This document shows, piece by piece, positions 15,373 to 22,955 of a stretch of 39,908 nt of DNA; the stretch's first letter is position 1; every line of letters begins with the position of its first letter. This stretch comes from Chloroflexota bacterium. GTDB lineage: Bacteria > Chloroflexota > Anaerolineae > J102. The translations under genes and the position numbers were made by a program. The stretch lies in contig JAKOVD010000174.1 in assembly GCA_029782215.1 (NCBI GenBank), forward strand, positions 1-39,908, given 5' to 3'. Below the pieces are notes generated by a model. It did not search any database, was not told the origin of the DNA, and saw only the letters and a program-made list of their open reading frames with translations.

Positions 15373-16395
15373 TCAGGCAAGCACGTCGATCTGAATCTTG
15401 GTGAAGGCGCCCGGCGCGGCGTCCCAGTCATGAAAGGCCTGGCCCACCTCGGCCAGAGGATAGGTGTGGGTAATGAGATCTGGGAAGGGAAAAGCCCGGC
15501 TGGCGAGCATGGTGATCACTCCCGGAAAGACCCGGAGTGAATTGCGGGAGCCCAGGATGTCCAACTCCTTGCGCACAAACTGGGTTGTGTCGTAGGCGAC
15601 TTCCTGTTTAGCATAGCCGACATAGACCACGCGACCGGCGAAGGCCGCAGCTTCGACGGCAAGGCGGAACGTCTGGGCCAGACCGACGGCTTCGATGGCG
15701 ACCGCAACGCCTTCCCCTGCGGTCAGGTCGCGAATGCGCGCCAGCACATCTTCCCGCCGCGAGTCGATGGTGTGCCGGGCGCCGAAGCGCCTGGCCAAGG
15801 CCAGCTTGGATTCGTCCAGATCGGCGACGATAACCTCCGCACCCTTACGGGCGGCGGCGGCAATCGCGCCGATGCCGACGGCGCCGGCGCCAATGACCAG
15901 CACTATGTCCGACTCTGTGACGCGACCGCGATTGGCGGCGTGATAGCCGACGCCCAAGGGTTCGACCAGAGCTAACTCGGCCATTGACAAGGCCCCACCC
16001 GGAATCGTCCTGGAGTAGGGGACGCAGATCCGGCGCGCAAGTGCGCCATTGCGGACGACGCCAAGGGTGGCGTTATCCCGGCAGCAGTTGGGACGACCGG
16101 CCAGGCAGGCTGAACAGCGTCCGCATTCGGTATAGGGATTGACAGTGACTGCAGCCCCAACCGGGAACGAGTCAGGGACGCCATCGCCCCTGGCGATGAT
16201 CGTGCCTCCGACTTCGTGACCAGGGATGCGGGGATACGTGGCCAGTGGCATCAGCCCGCGGTACATGTTCAAGTCGCTGCCGCACAGGCCAACGCGAGCA
16301 ACCTCGATAAGCACTTCGTCAGCCGCGGGGCGTGGTTCGGGCAGGCGCACGCGCTCAACAAGGCGCGGCGATGTAAGGCGGATTGCGTCGATCAT
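15373..16395 (-). CDS. Zinc-dependent medium-chain alcohol/polyol dehydrogenase
   Basis: 340 residues, the normal length for MDR sorbitol/threonine/galactonate dehydrogenases. Visible: catalytic zinc Cys in GLCGSD, His in GHEVGG, structural-zinc cysteines in CGRCSACLAGRPNC, EPLGVGYHA, and the NAD Rossmann motif GAGAVGIGAIAA followed by Asp in VADLDESK (favouring NAD). It resembles L-galactonate/L-gulonate 5-dehydrogenase-type enzymes found in sugar-acid clusters, but the substrate is inferred. It is transcribed towards uxaE. A strong promoter at 16417-16445 sits in IS-end-like DNA just upstream. Little or no Shine-Dalgarno is seen, so the very short leader may give near-leaderless initiation. 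Confidence 0.87.
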   Translation of the reverse strand: MIDAIRLTSPRLVERVRLPEPRPAADEVLIEVARVGLCGSDLNMYRGLMPLATYPRIPGHEVGGTIIARGDGVPDSFPVGAAVTVNPYTECGRCSACLAGRPNCCRDNATLGVVRNGALARRICVPYSRTIPGGALSMAELALVEPLGVGYHAANRGRVTESDIVLVIGAGAVGIGAIAAAARKGAEVIVADLDESKLALARRFGARHTIDSRREDVLARIRDLTAGEGVAVAIEAVGLAQTFRLAVEAAAFAGRVVYVGYAKQEVAYDTTQFVRKELDILGSRNSLRVFPGVITMLASRAFPFPDLITHTYPLAEVGQAFHDWDAAPGAFTKIQIDVLA

Positions 16396-16416
16396 GAGTC
16401 TACTGGCAGATTGTCG

Positions 16417-16445
16417 ATAATACTTCCACTAGTGACGGTTGGCAA
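16417..16445 (-). promoter_or_regulatory. Promoter of the zinc dehydrogenase, overlapping an IS-end-like sequence
   Basis: On the minus strand: TTGCCA (16445-16440), a 17-base spacer and TATTAT (16422-16417), each one mismatch from consensus. The predicted start of transcription is about 10-15 bases before the ATG. The -35 box lies inside sequence resembling the left end of IS-C. Confidence 0.7.
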
Positions 16446-16450
16446 TTCGC
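16425..16450 (+). repeat. IS-C left-end-like sequence (solo terminal repeat)
   Basis: CACTAGTGACGG then TTGGCAATTC aligns with the IS-C left end (CACTATTGGCGG then TTGGGAATTC at 26148-26170), about 20 of 25 bases by eye. No IS body follows for 130 bases, so it is a solo end or an old scar. Confidence 0.5.
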
Positions 16451-16559
16451 GCTCCAGGTCGCAGCCCCTCTGGCCTTTGAAGTGCTTCGACAGGCGAGCA
16501 ACTCTACTGCAACACCCGTTCGGGCTTGAACATCCGTTCGGCTTCCTGGACTCCAAGGC

Positions 16560-16796
16560 TTCGTGGTGGGTACTGGCACTATGGGCGGTTGGGAATTCCG
16601 ACGGGCGCCGGGTTGGGGGGAGGGACAAAAGAACAAGGTGGACAGGCGGTCGGGTGGGGGATATGCTTGCCGGTGTCGGCTTGAGTTGAGCCGGTGAGCA
16701 GGAGATTCCCCCATGGATCGCAACGACTGTCTGATCTTCGTGACGAGCTTGTTGGTGCTGGTGCGATTGTGTCAGTTCTGGAAGCTATGGCAATCG
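16560..16796 (+). mobile_element. IS-C left-end fragment (with start of its transposase)
   Basis: Collinear and highly similar to 26130-26365, from the terminal GGTTGGGAATTCC block through GTGAGCAGGAGATTCCCCC and into the coding start. Here the transposase keeps its ATG (16713) behind AGGAG, reading MDRNDCLIF and ending in QFWKLWQ. Homology stops abruptly near 16796, where IS-B sequence on the other strand begins. Only about 28 codons of the transposase remain. Confidence 0.75.
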
Positions 16797-17300
16797 TCTC
16801 AGGTGTGATTCGGGTTTGCGGCATCTTGGGCTTGGACTTACGCCGCCAGACCAGGCGGAACAGCTGGCGATGCCAGCGGAGGAGGGTGTCAGGTTGGACA
16901 ATGAGAAGCGCTTGTCTCCAGAAGGGCGTCGCCCGTGCAAGCAGAAGGAGCCTGAGCCGGTCACGACTGCTGAGTTGAGGGTGTTTGACCTGGCGCTGGA
17001 GGATGATGAGCTGGTGCCGCAGGAGGGCGTTCTCGGCGATGAGCTGGGCCTTGCTGCGCACGGCATCCCTGGCAGCTCCTGCGAGCAGCGAGACGGTGGC
17101 GGGCTTGAGGCTCTGTTGTATGCGATCGCCGATCTGGTGGGCGATGCTGAGGATCTTGGATCGGAGACGACTGAGGATATTGAACAAGGCGCTGAGAGCG
17201 CCCGGTATCTGGCGGTGAGAACGGGAGGATACCAGCTGCAGACGTTGGAATCAACCCTTCAGAGTGCTCAGATTAGAACGGATGAGCGAAGTAGCCGGCA
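16797..17300 (-). mobile_element. IS-B fragment with 5' part of an integrase-type transposase
   Basis: On the minus strand an interrupted reading frame (about 17187 down to 16797) encodes FNILSRLRSKILSIAHQIGD, then ENALLRHQLIILQRQVKHP, LLIVQPDTLLRWHRQLF and WRRKSKPKMPQTRITPETIA, the N-terminal helix-turn-helix region of an rve/IS3-IS481-like transposase. The DDE domain is missing: after ETIA the frame runs into IS-C sequence. The outer end, near 17260-17300, matches 19749-19808. The fragment is not functional. Confidence 0.75.
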
Positions 17301-17309
17301 CGGGGACAA

Positions 17310-18323
17310 CGGACAGCCGGGCGATGCTACCGGCAAAGCCTGGCCCTCTACCGGTCGTTGAACGATTCCTGGGGCACATCCAGCGTCCTGGAAGCGTTGG
17401 GTCGCATCGCCACTTTCTCGGGAGAGGGCGATGCAGCGCGCCACGCATTCGAAGAAAGCCTGGTGTTGCGCCAGGCGCAGGGTGACGACCAGGGAAGCTA
17501 TCGCGTGCTGTCGCTGAATCTGGCTGCCGCTGCCTACCAGGACCGGGCTGGACGGGAGCGGGGCGAGTCGCCGGTCATGCTGGCGCCCGCACTGCACGAG
17601 GTTGGCCTGGCGATCGGCGCGGGTCAGTTTGCCCGGGCCGAGTCTTTGCTCGCCCAGTATGAGGCAACGAGTGAGATGCCGAGCGCCCTGGGCAGTGAAA
17701 ACCTCGTCACGCTGGTGCGAGCGTTCAACCAGATGCATCTCGGCCACTACGAAAGGGCGCACAAACAGACCATGGCCTGCCTGGCCCGTTTCCGCGAGAC
17801 GGGCTACCGGTGGGGCGTCGAGCGCTGTTGCTGCTACCTTGCCTTCGCAGCACTGGCGACCGGCACTTATGACGAGGCGCAGCACTGGCTGCAGGAAGCG
17901 ATTGGCCTTTGTCGAGAGCTCCGGCAGCGGGGCCATCTCGGCCAGGCGCTCGCCCTCATGGTCCTGGTCGCCCGGGCCTCAGGCCATCTTCCCCAGGCGA
18001 GGCAGCACCTCGGTGAAGCGCTGCGCGCCGCCGCACCCGTGCACGACTATGAGACGTTCATGTTTCAGATGATCGTCGTCTCGGCCATGGCCTTGCTGCT
18101 GGCCGACGAGGGCCAGCTCGAGCGAGCCGTGGAGTTATATGCCTTGGCGTCGCGCTATCCGCTGATGGCCAACTCCAGGCTGGCGGAAGATCTGGCAGGC
18201 CGCGAGATCGCCGCCGTTGCGGCCCGGTTGCCGGTGGACGTCGCCGCGGCGGCAGAGGCCCGCGGCCGCAGCAGGGATTTGGAGGCGGCGCTGGCCGGCC
18301 TGGCGGCTGAGCTGGAGGTATAG
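17310..18323 (+). pseudogene. Headless TPR protein: C-terminal part of a STAND/LuxR-AfsR-type regulator
   Basis: Coding sequence in this frame starts at about 17310 with GRCYRQSLALYRSLNDSWGT, directly after the IS-B end, and runs to a normal stop at 18323. An in-frame TTG at 17358 would be the first start. The roughly 335 residues are TPR-like helices (ATFSGEGDAARHAFEESLVLR, AGQFARAESLLAQYE, GTYDEAQHWLQEAI), closely resembling the C-terminal half of ATPase-TPR regulators such as the XRE/NB-ARC gene at 27849-30170. No DNA-binding or ATPase domain precedes it, so it is a truncated relic unless expressed from IS-derived signals. IS-A begins 29 bases after its stop. Confidence 0.7.
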
Positions 18324-18352
18324 ACGGTACAGAGGCCGACACCTTCGCTGCC

Positions 18353-19614
18353 CTGTATGGGGTAAATATCCCATCCGTAGGGGTTTCAGGTCGCTTGATG
18401 ACGTGAAGTGGCGGTTTTCTGTGGGCCGTCGTGGTGATGATGTGGTAGAAGTACAGGTAGCCTCGAACCGGAGAACCCAATCAGTGCGATGATCTACTGG
18501 CTACTGGCATGCCTTTCCGCATTCATGCTTGATATTATGATGGTGTTGGGGAGCGACCAAACCGACAAGGATGTGGAGATCGTGGCCTTGCGCCAGCAAG
18601 TGCGTATTCTGGAGCGACGAGCAGGGAGCAAGCCTCAGGTATCACGGGCGGAGAAGGTATTTCTGGCAGCGCTGGCGGCCAAGCTGCAGAAGGGCGGCAA
18701 AGCGCGACTGAGTGGCAGTCTGTTGTTGTTCAAGCCGGGCACGGTCTTGAAGTGGCATCGGGAGCTGGTGAAGCGGAAATGGACCTATCGTCAGAGCCGG
18801 AATCGAGTTGGCCGACCGAAGATCGACGGTGAAATCGAAGCGTTGATCCTACAATTGGCAGAAGAGAACCCTCGCTGGGGTCAGGGCAAGATCCATGGGG
18901 AGATGCAGAAGCTGGGTTTTGAGGTTTCAGAGGCAACAGTTCGGAACGTGCTGGCGCGGCACGATGTGCCACCGGCGCCGGAACGAGGGGGTAGCACATG
19001 GGGTGCATTTCTGAATCACTACCGGCACCAGATGTTGGCCTGCGACTTCTTCACGGTCGAGACGATCACGCTGCGCACGCTGTATGCGCTGTTCTTCATC
19101 GAGCTTGGCACGCGTCGGGTGCGGATCGCGGGCTGCACGGCGCATCCCGAAGCGACGTGGGTTGCGCAACAAGCGCGCGATGTGGTGTGGGAGATGGAAG
19201 AGGCAAATGCGCTGGGCTTTCGCTATCTGATCCATGACCGGGACAGCAAATACTGCGAGGCGTTTGACAGGGTGATGGCATCGGAAGGCATAGAGACTGT
19301 GCTCACGCCGCCCCGAGCTCCCCAGGCGAATTCATATGCGGAGAGATGGATCCGTTCCGCCCGCGAGGAGTGTCTGGACCACGTTCTCATCGTCAATGAC
19401 CGGCACTTGCTGAGGGTATTGCAGGAGTTCGCCGGCTATCACAGTCACGAGCGGCCACACCAGGGATTGGGTCAGCGTGTGCCGTTGGCAACGATGCCAC
19501 CGCGCCGAGAGGGAGCAATTCAGCGAAGGGATGTGTTGGGTGGTATCGTCCACAGCTACAGTCGCCAGGCTGCCTGATGGTTGCCGAGGCGGATGCAGTC
19601 TTTGCCCCCTACAG
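18353..19614 (+). mobile_element. IS-A copy 1, apparently complete insertion sequence (1262 bp)
   Basis: The ends are imperfect inverted repeats: left CTGTATGGGGTAAA (18353-18366), right TTTGCCCCCTACAG (19601-19614), whose complement is CTGTAGGGGGCAAA. Boundaries are confirmed because a second copy at 36077-37117 begins and ends with the same sequences while the flanks differ. It encodes one intact transposase. No clear target duplication is visible. The right flank (from 19615) is IS-B sequence, so this IS sits in or beside an older IS-B. Confidence 0.85.
18489..19577 (+). CDS. IS-A transposase, integrase (rve) catalytic type
   Basis: 362 residues, uninterrupted. An N-terminal hydrophobic stretch (MIYWLLACLSAFMLDIMMVL) precedes an IALRQQVRIL-like HTH region, FKPGTVLKWHRELV and AEENPRWGQGKIHGEM. 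The retroviral-integrase fold follows, with DDE residues Asp in LACDFFTVE, Asp in YLIHDRDS and Glu in SYAERWIRSAR. It ends with the GYHSHERPHQGLGQRVP block usual for IS3/IS481-related enzymes. It cuts and joins the CTGTA-type ends of IS-A. Intact reading frame plus intact ends suggest possible activity, while copy 2 is decayed. Confidence 0.9.
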   Translation: MIYWLLACLSAFMLDIMMVLGSDQTDKDVEIVALRQQVRILERRAGSKPQVSRAEKVFLAALAAKLQKGGKARLSGSLLLFKPGTVLKWHRELVKRKWTYRQSRNRVGRPKIDGEIEALILQLAEENPRWGQGKIHGEMQKLGFEVSEATVRNVLARHDVPPAPERGGSTWGAFLNHYRHQMLACDFFTVETITLRTLYALFFIELGTRRVRIAGCTAHPEATWVAQQARDVVWEMEEANALGFRYLIHDRDSKYCEAFDRVMASEGIETVLTPPRAPQANSYAERWIRSAREECLDHVLIVNDRHLLRVLQEFAGYHSHERPHQGLGQRVPLATMPPRREGAIQRRDVLGGIVHSYSRQAA

Positions 19615-19808
19615 GCTCTGGTGTATACGACGCCGATCTGGTGGGCGATGCTGAGGATCTTGAATCGGAGGCGACTGAGGATATTGAGCACGCGGTGAAA
19701 GCTCCCGGAATCTGGCGGTGAGATCGGGAGGATAGCAGCCACAGTGTACGAACACAACCCTCTTGAACGCTCAGATCAGAACGGATGAGGCCAGTAGCCA
19801 TCACGGGG
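19615..19808 (-). mobile_element. IS-B terminal fragment
   Basis: Similar base by base to 17109-17300: GCTCTG-TGTAT then CCGATCTGGTGGGCGATGCT and on to CAGATCAGAACGGATGAG. On the minus strand it still encodes LNILSRLRFKILSIAHQIG. The rest of this IS-B copy is absent to the left of IS-A. Confidence 0.75.
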
Positions 19809-19811
19809 CAG

Positions 19812-19888
19812 AGGCCATCACTGAGTCGTGCACAGGGCCGAAGTACCCCTGCAAGGCCAAAAGAAATTGCCAACCGCGTCTATTGCGA
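19812..19888 (+). mobile_element. IS-C right-end fragment
   Basis: CCATCACTGAGTCGT, then GGGCCGA and ACCCCTGCA, then CCAACCGCGTCTATT align with the right end of the complete IS-C (27768-27842). It lies next to the IS-B fragment and 21 bases from the mrpG stop codon, so IS insertion reached the very end of the Mrp operon. Confidence 0.7.
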
Positions 19889-19909
19889 GGACCTGTCGGA
19901 GGTCCTCGA

Positions 19910-20272
19910 TCAATTACCGGGAGTCGATGGTCGTTCCGGCTCTCCATGGCTGTGTGGTAGCGCAAGGTCATTTCGCTGCGCATGGCGGGGGTGAATATGG
20001 ATACGGTAGGCTGCCGACGCGATGCTGTGGGAGGCGACGGGGCTTGCCAGCAGCACGAACAAGATCAGGATCATGCCCTTGCTCCAGGATAATGGTGTGA
20101 CGGATATGACAGCTGTCGCCAACAATACGACGCCCAGCACACTGACTTTTCCCGTGGCATGCAGGCGAGTGAAGACGTCCGGCAGTCGCACATATCCGAG
20201 AACGCCGAGCATGGAGAACACTGTGCCAACGGTGACGGCAGCAAGGGCGATGAGTGTAAGCAGGGAGTCCAT
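19910..20272 (-). CDS. mrpG: Mrp-type Na+/H+ antiporter subunit G
   Basis: 120 residues with about three membrane segments and the MnhG/PhaG signature VFSMLGVLGYVRLPDVFTRLHATGK, then SKGMILILFVLLASPVASHSIASAAYR. This is the last gene of a complete mrp operon, 8 bases after mrpF. The hydrophilic His/Pro-rich tail after SAAYR is unlike usual MrpG tails and ends close to IS-C debris, so the C-terminus may have been altered. Subunit of the seven-part membrane complex that exports Na+ (or K+/Ca2+) against H+. Confidence 0.9.
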   Translation of the reverse strand: MDSLLTLIALAAVTVGTVFSMLGVLGYVRLPDVFTRLHATGKVSVLGVVLLATAVISVTPLSWSKGMILILFVLLASPVASHSIASAAYRIHIHPRHAQRNDLALPHSHGEPERPSTPGN

Positions 20273-20280
20273 GGGCTCTT

Positions 20281-20556
20281 CTAGAACATCTGTCGGTCGG
20301 CCAGGTACTTGGCCATCGCCAGCGTGCTGATGTAGCCGAGCGCCGCCAGGCCGATGGCGACGTCGATATAGATGCCATCCTTCAGAATGAGGGCGATCAA
20401 CAACAGCATCGACAGCGTCAGCGTCGTCATCAGGTCTGCGGCTGTCAGCCGGTCGATGACGTTCTCACCTCTCCACAGACGCCATAGGCAGACGAGGGCC
20501 AGCAACAGATGCACAATAAGTGAGCCAAAAAGCACGTAGGTCAACAGCGTGTCCAT
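20281..20556 (-). CDS. mrpF: Mrp-type Na+/H+ antiporter subunit F
   Basis: 91 residues with three hydrophobic segments. The MnhF/PhaF hallmark is the middle GENVIDRLTAADLMTTLTLSMLLLIAL region (R-L-x-AAD). Lies 7 bases after mrpE. Small integral subunit needed for assembly of the Mrp antiporter. Confidence 0.92.
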   Translation of the reverse strand: MDTLLTYVLFGSLIVHLLLALVCLWRLWRGENVIDRLTAADLMTTLTLSMLLLIALILKDGIYIDVAIGLAALGYISTLAMAKYLADRQMF

Positions 20557-20563
20557 AGGCTTG

Positions 20564-21043
20564 TTATCTGAAAATGCGGACCAGGAGATCCCGCCGCAGC
20601 GCCTGCGCCTGCTCCGCGTATTCGACGGCCTTGTCTACATCCAGTGTGTGCGTGTACATGACACCCTGGTCGTCGATTTCGATCACCATCTCGCCCGGTG
20701 ACAGCGTGATGGCATGGGCGCTCAGAGCCGTCGCCAAATCCGAGTCACAGCCGGACGGAATGGCGATAATGCCGGAGCGTATGGTCATGGTAGGGGAGAG
20801 CACCAACCGCGCTGCAAGCAGCGTTCCCTGGATCACGTTGGCAATTGTGATGACCACATACTGAATCCCCGCCCAGATCGCCGCCGGCGCTTGTTGCAGG
20901 TCGAGGCTGCTGCTATGGGGGCGAACCAGGAGGGTGACGACAAGCCCCACGACGATGGCGGCCGCCACATTGCGAAAACCGAAGTTGGCGGTCAGGGCGA
21001 GATAGACCAGGGCCAGGCCCAGGACAATGGTCAGGCGATGCAT
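20564..21043 (-). CDS. mrpE: Mrp-type Na+/H+ antiporter subunit E
   Basis: 159 residues. N-terminal membrane helices are followed by a soluble C-terminal domain with the MnhE pattern: AIWAGIQYVVITIANVIQG, LSPTMTIRSGIIAIPSGC, LSAHAITLSPGEMVIEID and VMYTHTLDVD. Starts 3 bases after the mrpD stop, indicating translational coupling. Structural subunit of the Mrp complex. Confidence 0.92.
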   Translation of the reverse strand: MHRLTIVLGLALVYLALTANFGFRNVAAAIVVGLVVTLLVRPHSSSLDLQQAPAAIWAGIQYVVITIANVIQGTLLAARLVLSPTMTIRSGIIAIPSGCDSDLATALSAHAITLSPGEMVIEIDDQGVMYTHTLDVDKAVEYAEQAQALRRDLLVRIFR

Positions 21044-21046
21044 GGT

Positions 21047-22534
21047 TCAGCCTCCGGCAACGGCCTGAAAGTACGGGGTCATGTCGGCCAGCGACAGCGC
21101 AATGTCGCTGGCAAGACGCAGAAGCGGCTCCGGCCACAGGCCCAGACCGAGCACGATCACGATCAGAAGCGCGGGCGCCAGCAGGCGATCCCCATAGGGT
21201 TTGGCCCTTGCACCTTCTTTCGGGGCTTCCCACCAGATGCGCATGAAGGCACGCGTTGTGTAGATCAGGGTCAGCAGGCTGGCCATACCGATAAGGGCCA
21301 ACACGGCGAACTGCTCCGCCCGCAGGCCGCTGTCAAAGAGCAGGGCCTTGCTGATGAAGCCATTCGTGGGAGGAATGCCGGCCAGCGCCAGCCCACCCAC
21401 CAGAAAGAGCGCTCCCATGCCCGGGAAGGTCTTGCCCAGGCCCGTCACCATGGCGAAGTCGGCGGTCTTGACGGGCGCCCTGCTGGCAACGGCGCCGGCC
21501 AGCATGAGCATTGCGGCCTTGATAACGCTGTGGTTGAACATGATGACGATGGCAGCAGTGAGCGCCAGCGGTGTGCCCCAGCCCACGGCCACCAGGATGA
21601 AGCCTATCTGCGCCAGAGTGGAGTAAGCCAGCATACGTTTGGCGTTGTATGTGCCCAGGGCGGCCAGACCGCCGTAGATGACCCCGGCCACGCCCAGAAT
21701 CACCAGCAGCATCTGGAGCACCGCCGCCTGGGCCGGGAACCAGAGCAGCGTCATCCGCAGGAAACCGTAGACCCCCAGCTTCACCACGACTGATGACAGC
21801 ATGGCGCTGACCGCCGTGGGCGAAACGGTGTGGAAGTCGGGCTGCCAGAAGTGAAAGGGGAAGACCGCACTCTTGACCATGAAGGTGGCGAAGAGGAAGG
21901 CAATGGCGGCGGCCAGCAGGGGCTTGTCTGGCGCCGCAGCAATGCGCTGCGCCAGGTCGGCGTAGTTCAGCGTGCCGTAGGAAGTGTACAGGCTGCCAAT
22001 GGCCAGGAGCATAAACCACGAGGCCAACAGGCTCATATAGAGGTACTTAAGGGAGGCCTCGACGCCGTTGCGGTCATCCGACATGGCTGTGAGCGCCGCG
22101 CCGGACAGCACCAATAGCTCCGTGAAGACGAACAGATTGAAGATGTCGCCCGTGTAGAAGGCGCCCGTCAACCCTGTTGCCAGCGTGAGAAACAGGGGAT
22201 AGAAGGTTGGGTACTGGAGGGCCCGATCCCGCGCGCCCAGCGCGTAGAGGAGGCCTGCCACCAGGATGCCTTGGCTCATAAAAGCCATGAACGCGCCCAA
22301 CAAGTCGACCGCAATGGAGATGCCAAAGGGCGTACGCCAGCCGCCAACCTGGTATACCATCGGTACACCTGTTTGCCACACGCGCCAGAGCACCCAAGAA
22401 CAGGCGGCGAATGACATGGCCATGGCGCCAACGCTCCACCATCGCTGCAGCTGGCGCCGGCGCCGCAGCAGCAGCCCCGTGGCAGCCGCGCCCAGGGGTA
22501 TCACCAACGGCAGTAATACGAGCAAGCTAGACAT
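21047..22534 (-). CDS. mrpD: Mrp-type Na+/H+ antiporter subunit D (NuoN/NuoM-like)
   Basis: 495 residues and about 14 membrane helices, homologous to the proton-pumping subunits of complex I. The key charged residues are visible: Glu in LFVFTELLVLSGAALTAM (TM5) and Lys in TFMVKSAVFPFHFWQPD (TM7), followed by the SPTAVSAMLSSVVVKLGVYG motif typical of the family. Forms an ion-translocating module with MrpA. The gap to mrpC is 54 bases, longer than others in this operon. Confidence 0.93.
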   Translation of the reverse strand: MSSLLVLLPLVIPLGAAATGLLLRRRRQLQRWWSVGAMAMSFAACSWVLWRVWQTGVPMVYQVGGWRTPFGISIAVDLLGAFMAFMSQGILVAGLLYALGARDRALQYPTFYPLFLTLATGLTGAFYTGDIFNLFVFTELLVLSGAALTAMSDDRNGVEASLKYLYMSLLASWFMLLAIGSLYTSYGTLNYADLAQRIAAAPDKPLLAAAIAFLFATFMVKSAVFPFHFWQPDFHTVSPTAVSAMLSSVVVKLGVYGFLRMTLLWFPAQAAVLQMLLVILGVAGVIYGGLAALGTYNAKRMLAYSTLAQIGFILVAVGWGTPLALTAAIVIMFNHSVIKAAMLMLAGAVASRAPVKTADFAMVTGLGKTFPGMGALFLVGGLALAGIPPTNGFISKALLFDSGLRAEQFAVLALIGMASLLTLIYTTRAFMRIWWEAPKEGARAKPYGDRLLAPALLIVIVLGLGLWPEPLLRLASDIALSLADMTPYFQAVAGG

Positions 22535-22588
22535 GAAGTCAGGGCATCGATTCGTGAATGCGGACTCGTAGGAGCAGGAAAGCCCTGC

Positions 22589-22921
22589 CTAGTGTCGCAG
22601 CGCCGTCGCTTCGTCAGCTTCGCTGTCTTGCAGACGCTGCGACAGCACATAGATGAGCGCCAGGACGAAGGAAAGTGTGCCCATACTGATCACGATGGCC
22701 GTGAGGATGAGGGCTTGGGGCAGGGCGTCGCTGGTTCTGCCTGCGGCGGTGGTGTAGGCAGCGGCGACTCCATCATAGGCCCCGGTAGTGAGCAGGAACA
22801 GGTTGATGGCGTTGGAGGCAATGATCAATCCCATTGCCGACCGTAGCAGACTGCGGCGCAGAAACTGGAAGACGCCGACGGCGAACAGGATGCCGATGGT
22901 GAGAGCGTAAATGAGGTCCAT
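22589..22921 (-). CDS. mrpC: Mrp-type Na+/H+ antiporter subunit C (NuoK-like)
   Basis: 110 residues with three membrane helices. The NuoK-like core reads GLIIASNAINLFLLTTGAY, then DALPQALILTAIVISMGTLSF, the conserved DPLPQALVLTAIVI motif of MrpC/MnhC. Lies 34 bases after the mrpAB fusion gene. Membrane subunit close to MrpA/MrpD. Confidence 0.93.
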   Translation of the reverse strand: MDLIYALTIGILFAVGVFQFLRRSLLRSAMGLIIASNAINLFLLTTGAYDGVAAAYTTAAGRTSDALPQALILTAIVISMGTLSFVLALIYVLSQRLQDSEADEATALRH

Positions 22922-22955
22922 GGCTGGTTGGTGAAAGATCGGAGCACTGGGGCAG

